From: Trueperella pecoris
GTDB lineage: Bacteria; Actinomycetota; Actinomycetes; Actinomycetales; Actinomycetaceae
Assembly (NCBI RefSeq): GCF_014926385.1
Contig: NZ_CP053291.1
Location: forward strand, 1,302,001-1,366,000
Direction: 5' to 3'
DNA: 64,000 nt
Shown: piece by piece, positions 60,760-64,000 of the stretch
Layout of the letters: each line of letters begins with the position of its first letter
Position numbering within the stretch: the stretch's first letter is position 1
Notes under the pieces: generated by a model
Seen by the model: the letters and a program-made list of their open reading frames with translations, nothing else
The model's database searches: none
Told to the model about the DNA's origin: nothing
Translations under genes and position numbers: made by a program

Positions 60760-62331
60760 TTATGCCTCGAGCTTGGCGATGAGGGTCTTGCGGCCCTTAC
60801 CTGCCTTCTCCGCCTCGAGGACGCGCGCCTTCTCGGCGTCGTCGGCCTTGGCAACGTAGTCGAGAACCTCGTCGACCTTGTGGTCGGCAGGATCGAAGTC
60901 ACCCGCCGCGCCAGCCGGAGCCGCGGTCGCCTCAGCCTCAACAACCTCGGCTTCAACAGCCTCGGCCTTCGGCTCAGCCTTCTTAGCCGGCTTCGCGGCA
61001 GCCTTCTTCGCGGGCTTGGCACCGAACTCTGGGGTCTCCTCGTTCTCGGGCTTCTCGCCAAGGATCGCGTTGACGTCCACTGCCTTGCCGTTCTCGTCCT
61101 TCACCTGGGCGAGGCGCAGAGCCGCCATGACAGCCTTGTTGCGGGCAAGCTCACCAGCGAAGGCGTTGATCTGACCGGCCTGCGCGGCAGCCTGGACGAA
61201 CTGGTTCGGGTCCATGCCGTACATCTGGGCCTGGGTCACGAGGAAGTCGAGAAGCTCTTCCTGCGACACCTGGACCTTGAACGCCTCAGCATAGGTGTCA
61301 AGGAGCAGCTGGGTGCGCAGAGCCTCTTCGACGTCGCCGCGGATCTCTTCGGCGTGCGGGTCGTCGGCGTCCTTGCCCTCGTTCTGCAGATGCGAGGCGA
61401 TCTCTTCGTCGATGACGCCCTGCGGCAACGGAAAGTCCGAGGCCTCGATGAGCTGGTCAACAAGCTTCTGGTATGCGCCCGACAGCTGCGAGTTCGCCTT
61501 GGACTTCTCAGCGTTCTCACGCAGGGAGGTCTTCAGCTCGTCAATCGTGTCGAACTCGGAAGCGATCTGCGCGAAGTCGTCGTCGGCGTCGGGAAGGACA
61601 GACTCCTTGACAGAGTGAACCGTGATGGTCACGTCAGCCTCTTCACCTTCGTGCTCGCCTCCGGCCAGCTTGGCCTTGAACTCGACCGTGGAGTCAGCCT
61701 TGGCGCCCTTGAGCGCCTCATCCTGGCCCTCAAGCATGTTGCCATCGCCAATACGGTACGAAACGCCCGCGACGTCGTCGACTTCCTCGTCACCAATCTT
61801 GGCCACCATGTCCATGCTGACGTAGTCACCTTCGGCGGCTTCGCGCTCGACGGTGGTCAGGGTCGCGAAGCGCTCACGCAGGGCGGTCAGCTCCGCCTCG
61901 ACGTCGTCGTCGTTGACCTCGACAGCAGGCACCTCAACGGTGAAATCGGCCGGGTTCGGCATCCAGATCTCCGGGCGGACGTCCACCTCCACGGTGAACT
62001 TCAGCGCGGTCACGTCGTCCTTGCCCTTCATCTCGGGGACCTCGTCGATCGAGACCTCGGGACGCGACATCGGCACGATGCCCGCCTCGGCGACTGCCGC
62101 CTGGTAATACTTGTCGAGGTTGTCGTTAATGGCCTGCTCAATGATGTAGCCGCGACCAATCTTGGACTCGACCACGCGACGCGGCGCCTTGCCCGCGCGG
62201 AAGCCCGGGATGTTGACCTGCTTGGCCAGCTCCTTGGCAGCCTTGTCGTAATCGGCTTCAAATTCCTTGGCGGGAACCTCGACGCTCAACTTGGCGCGGG
62301 TCTCGCTCAGGTTCTCTACGATCTGCTTCAC
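60760..62331 (-). CDS. tig: Trigger factor with extended C-terminal tail
   Basis: 523-aa ribosome-associated chaperone and prolyl isomerase. The ribosome-binding signature NIPGFRAGKAPRRVVESKIG lies near residue 36-55. The FKBP-type domain (about 155-245) reads AAEGDYVSMDMVAKIGDEEV, and the C-terminal chaperone arms follow to about 430. Beyond these is a Lys/Ala/Glu-rich tail of 90 residues (KPAKKAAAKPAKKAEPKAEA) ending in DHKVDEVLDYVAKADDAEKA plus a basic helix. Usual length is 430-480 aa. The GTG at 62331 is chosen because VKQIVENLSETRAKL is the family N-terminus. A TATTAT box lies at 62407-62412. Confidence 0.96.
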   Translation of the reverse strand: MKQIVENLSETRAKLSVEVPAKEFEADYDKAAKELAKQVNIPGFRAGKAPRRVVESKIGRGYIIEQAINDNLDKYYQAAVAEAGIVPMSRPEVSIDEVPEMKGKDDVTALKFTVEVDVRPEIWMPNPADFTVEVPAVEVNDDDVEAELTALRERFATLTTVEREAAEGDYVSMDMVAKIGDEEVDDVAGVSYRIGDGNMLEGQDEALKGAKADSTVEFKAKLAGGEHEGEEADVTITVHSVKESVLPDADDDFAQIASEFDTIDELKTSLRENAEKSKANSQLSGAYQKLVDQLIEASDFPLPQGVIDEEIASHLQNEGKDADDPHAEEIRGDVEEALRTQLLLDTYAEAFKVQVSQEELLDFLVTQAQMYGMDPNQFVQAAAQAGQINAFAGELARNKAVMAALRLAQVKDENGKAVDVNAILGEKPENEETPEFGAKPAKKAAAKPAKKAEPKAEAVEAEVVEAEATAAPAGAAGDFDPADHKVDEVLDYVAKADDAEKARVLEAEKAGKGRKTLIAKLEA

Positions 62332-62470
62332 TATTCTCCACTCGGGTTGGGGGACGTTGGCGTCCATTTCTAGCTACACGCGTGCCCACGGCACACAACA
62401 CCGTTCATAATAGAACAATTCCGCGCCATTCCTTACATTCAGCGTCATGAAAGGAGACACAAGGCTCACG

Positions 62471-62481
62471 CACGACGCCGT
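62471..62481 (-). promoter_or_regulatory. CACGACGCCGT motif upstream of tig
   Basis: Exact 11-mer, 140 bp before the tig start and about 60 bp upstream of the TATTAT box. It reads ACGGCGTCGTG in gene orientation. Confidence 0.35.
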
Positions 62482-62553
62482 TGGGCCCAGTTCGGCGTCC
62501 AGCCCGGTCGGCTTGTGGACGCCTGGGGAGGGCGCGAAAGGCGCTGAGGGGCG

Positions 62554-63507
62554 CTAAAACAGTGCCACCTTCTGCGCCGGCGGAAATATCTCGTCAAGCG
62601 CGGCGCGGTCGTCCTGATTCAGTTCCAGCTCGAGCGCTTTCGCGTTCGACTGAATCTGCTCCGGCTTCGTCGCCCCGGCAATAATCGACGCCACCGGTTC
62701 CTGATGGGCGAGCCACGCAATGGCGACGTCGGCCTGCTTGAAGCCGCGCTGCTGACAAAAGTCGCGATAGGCGCGCAGTTGGACCATGTCGGCGGCCTTG
62801 AGCTTGGGGTCGCCGTCCTTGAGCCGGCCACCTTCGGGAACACCATCAGTATATTTGCCGGTCAGGAGCCCCGCCGCGAGCGGGAAATACGGCACAAGCC
62901 CAAGGCCGTAGTGGCGCGAGGCAGGGACGATTTCCTGCTCCGCTCGCCTATCGATCAGATTGTAGTGGTTCTGCGTGGCCACAAGCTTGCCCCGACTCGC
63001 CAGCTCCGCCGTGGCGGCCGTCTGCCAGCCTGCCATATTCGACACCGCGTAGTAGCGGATCTTGCCTTGGTCAACCGCGGTTTCGAGGGCGTCCACCGTC
63101 TCCTCGAGGGGTGTGTGGGCATCGGGCGAGTGGTAATAGTACAGGTCGATGTAGTCCGTGCCGAGTCGCGCGAGCGAATCCTCAAGACGCGCCAACATGT
63201 ACCGGCGCGAGCCGCGAGCCACGCTCGCCGATTCACCCTTGAGTGGCATACCGAATTTGGTCGCAATGACAACCTCGTCCCGCCTGCTACCCAGCGCCTT
63301 GCCGAGCAGTTCCTCTGAGAGGCCGGGGCGCTTGCCGTAGACGTTCGCCGAGTCGAAGTACGTGATGCCAGCGTCGAGAGCCGCATTGACGACGGCGGTC
63401 GCGCCCTTTTCGTCCTCGCTCGACGTACCTTGGCGGCCGAGGTTGTTTGCACCGTATCCGAGAGCCGAGACCACGAGTCCCGAATTCCCCATGCGTCGGT
63501 ATTCCAT
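62554..63507 (-). CDS. Aldo/keto reductase family oxidoreductase
   Basis: 317-aa NADPH-dependent reductase of the TIM-barrel AKR family (YhdN/Kv-beta-like group). Active-site Asp and Tyr lie in FDSANVYGKRPGLSEELLGK near residue 50, Lys in VVIATKFGMPL near 80, and His in DLYYYHSPDAHTPLEETVD near 118. The C-terminal NADP contact is ASIIAGATKPEQIQSNAKAL near 280. The ATG at 63507 follows GAGAGGAA; a start five codons earlier is rejected. The substrate is unknown. Monocistronic. Confidence 0.93.
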   Translation of the reverse strand: MEYRRMGNSGLVVSALGYGANNLGRQGTSSEDEKGATAVVNAALDAGITYFDSANVYGKRPGLSEELLGKALGSRRDEVVIATKFGMPLKGESASVARGSRRYMLARLEDSLARLGTDYIDLYYYHSPDAHTPLEETVDALETAVDQGKIRYYAVSNMAGWQTAATAELASRGKLVATQNHYNLIDRRAEQEIVPASRHYGLGLVPYFPLAAGLLTGKYTDGVPEGGRLKDGDPKLKAADMVQLRAYRDFCQQRGFKQADVAIAWLAHQEPVASIIAGATKPEQIQSNAKALELELNQDDRAALDEIFPPAQKVALF

Positions 63508-63589
63508 CTTCGTTCCTCTCATGGACCGCCGTGGCGTTGCGCGAGGAGGCGCCGCGGTGGGCGTTTCGCGCTGAGCGCGGCCGGCGTTG

Positions 63590-63667
63590 CCGAAACCGCA
63601 CTAACCTGTTCCGCGCTGTAGTAAATTGCAGCAATGTAATACAGCGGGAATCAGCTTACTACAGCGG
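63590..63667. repeat. Dispersed nested-palindrome repeat, copy at 63.6 kb
   Basis: CCGAAACCGCACTAACCTGT begins the outer arm. The inner CGCTGTAGTAA...GTAATACAGCG pairs at 9 of 11 positions, and the right outer arm is CAGCTTACTACAGCGGG. It lies between the aldo/keto reductase start and tRNA-Pro. The region downstream of tRNA-Pro on the minus strand contains it, so it may affect that transcript. Confidence 0.8.
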
Positions 63668-63731
63668 GAACAAGGGCAACAGACTGCACGGCCCGGCTCC
63701 CGCGTTTCGGCGGGATACCGGGCTTTGATGA

Positions 63732-63808
63732 TGGTCGGGGTAGCGGGATTTGAACCCACGACCTTCCGCTCCCAAAGCGGACGCGCTACCAAACTGCGCT
63801 ATACCCCG
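63732..63808 (-). tRNA. tRNA-Pro (UGG anticodon)
   Basis: 77-nt cloverleaf on the minus strand. The acceptor stem CGGGGTA pairs with TACCCCG, the anticodon loop reads TTTGGGA (anticodon TGG), and the T-loop is GGTTCAAATC. The 3' CCA is encoded. Reads CCN proline codons. Confidence 0.96.
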
Positions 63809-63971
63809 TCCGGCCATGTTTCTGACCGGCGGCCGTACGACCTTCAGCCATCTTAAGGGAGGTCGTACTGTTAGACGAATCGCCCCGGACGTGATGAGTG
63901 TCATCTCACACGTCTAGTTTTCATGATTCTCGGGAAGCTTGCTAAACTCATCGGGTCAGCATGGCTGATGC

Positions 63972-64000
63972 GCGAGTGTAGCTTAATGGTAAAGCCTCTG
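63972..64000 (+). tRNA. tRNA-Gly, 5' part only
   Basis: GCGAGTGTAGCTTAATGGTA, then AAGCCTCTG, matches the 5' end through the D-arm and the start of the anticodon stem of actinobacterial tRNA-Gly (probably UCC). The window ends before the anticodon. A TAAACT -10-like box lies about 30 bp upstream. Confidence 0.85.

Noticed and set aside
60880-62373. 497-aa plus-strand frame across tig
   Set aside because: Antisense shadow of tig with low-complexity Leu/Val/Arg content.

Overview
The window is chromosomal DNA of a high-GC Gram-positive bacterium (Actinobacteria). Three things support this: the gene order is the actinobacterial housekeeping order (GNAT-ispG-rip1-dxr; xerC-dprA-comM-yraN-DUF2469-rnhB-lepB-rplS; trmD-rimM-khpA-rpsP; paired clpP genes with clpX), ileS is of the eukaryote-like type and is preceded by a short-stem T-box, and sigma-70-like -10 boxes sit right next to start codons. 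The compact genome, a decayed LPXTG-type surface protein and a fixABCX operon fit a host-associated member of the Actinomycetaceae (Trueperella/Arcanobacterium/Actinomyces-like). That family placement is inference.

Layout. 1-11 kb (minus strand): proS, a DUF4081-type GNAT protein, the MEP-pathway genes ispG and dxr around the site-2 protease, a DivIVA-like protein, rlmN, cdsA, frr, pyrH and an S4-domain protein. 11.1-17.7 kb is an insert that separates pyrH from tsf-rpsB: a DHA2 drug exporter with a terminator-like leader hairpin, an intact IS30-family element, and fixABCX (electron transfer flavoprotein plus FixC/FixX). 17.8-27.2 kb: tsf-rpsB, a TRIC-like channel, an M23 peptidase, then xerC, dprA, comM-like, yraN, DUF2469, rnhB and lepB, mostly with ATGA overlaps. 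27.5-30.7 kb: rplS, a TrmD-GNAT fusion, rimM, khpA and rpsP. 31-36 kb: a CDF metal exporter, an amidohydrolase, ffh and ftsY (SRP pathway). 36.1-38 kb: a decayed dcuC/M20-amidohydrolase pair. 38.2-43.1 kb: a small conserved-looking unknown, smc and ndk. 42.6-44.1 kb: a degraded patch with a gene remnant, a frameshifted surface-protein gene and an AT-richer spacer. 44.1-54.8 kb: folC, T-box-controlled ileS, a small membrane protein with an esterase, proC, a shortened CofE-like gene and valS. 54.9-64 kb: fadD, chorismate mutase, clpX, clpP2-clpP1, tig, an aldo/keto reductase, tRNA-Pro and the start of tRNA-Gly.

Most operons are translation, envelope and proteostasis genes joined by TAATG or ATGA stop-start overlaps, so translational coupling is widespread.

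The signals that ordinary genes do not explain are: a dispersed intergenic repeat of about 75-80 bp built from nested palindromes (four copies, plus a possible fifth whose halves flank IS30); an exact 11-mer CACGACGCCGT recurring five times in spacers upstream of genes; the TrmD-GNAT fusion; the leader hairpin of the drug exporter; and two separate patches of gene decay.
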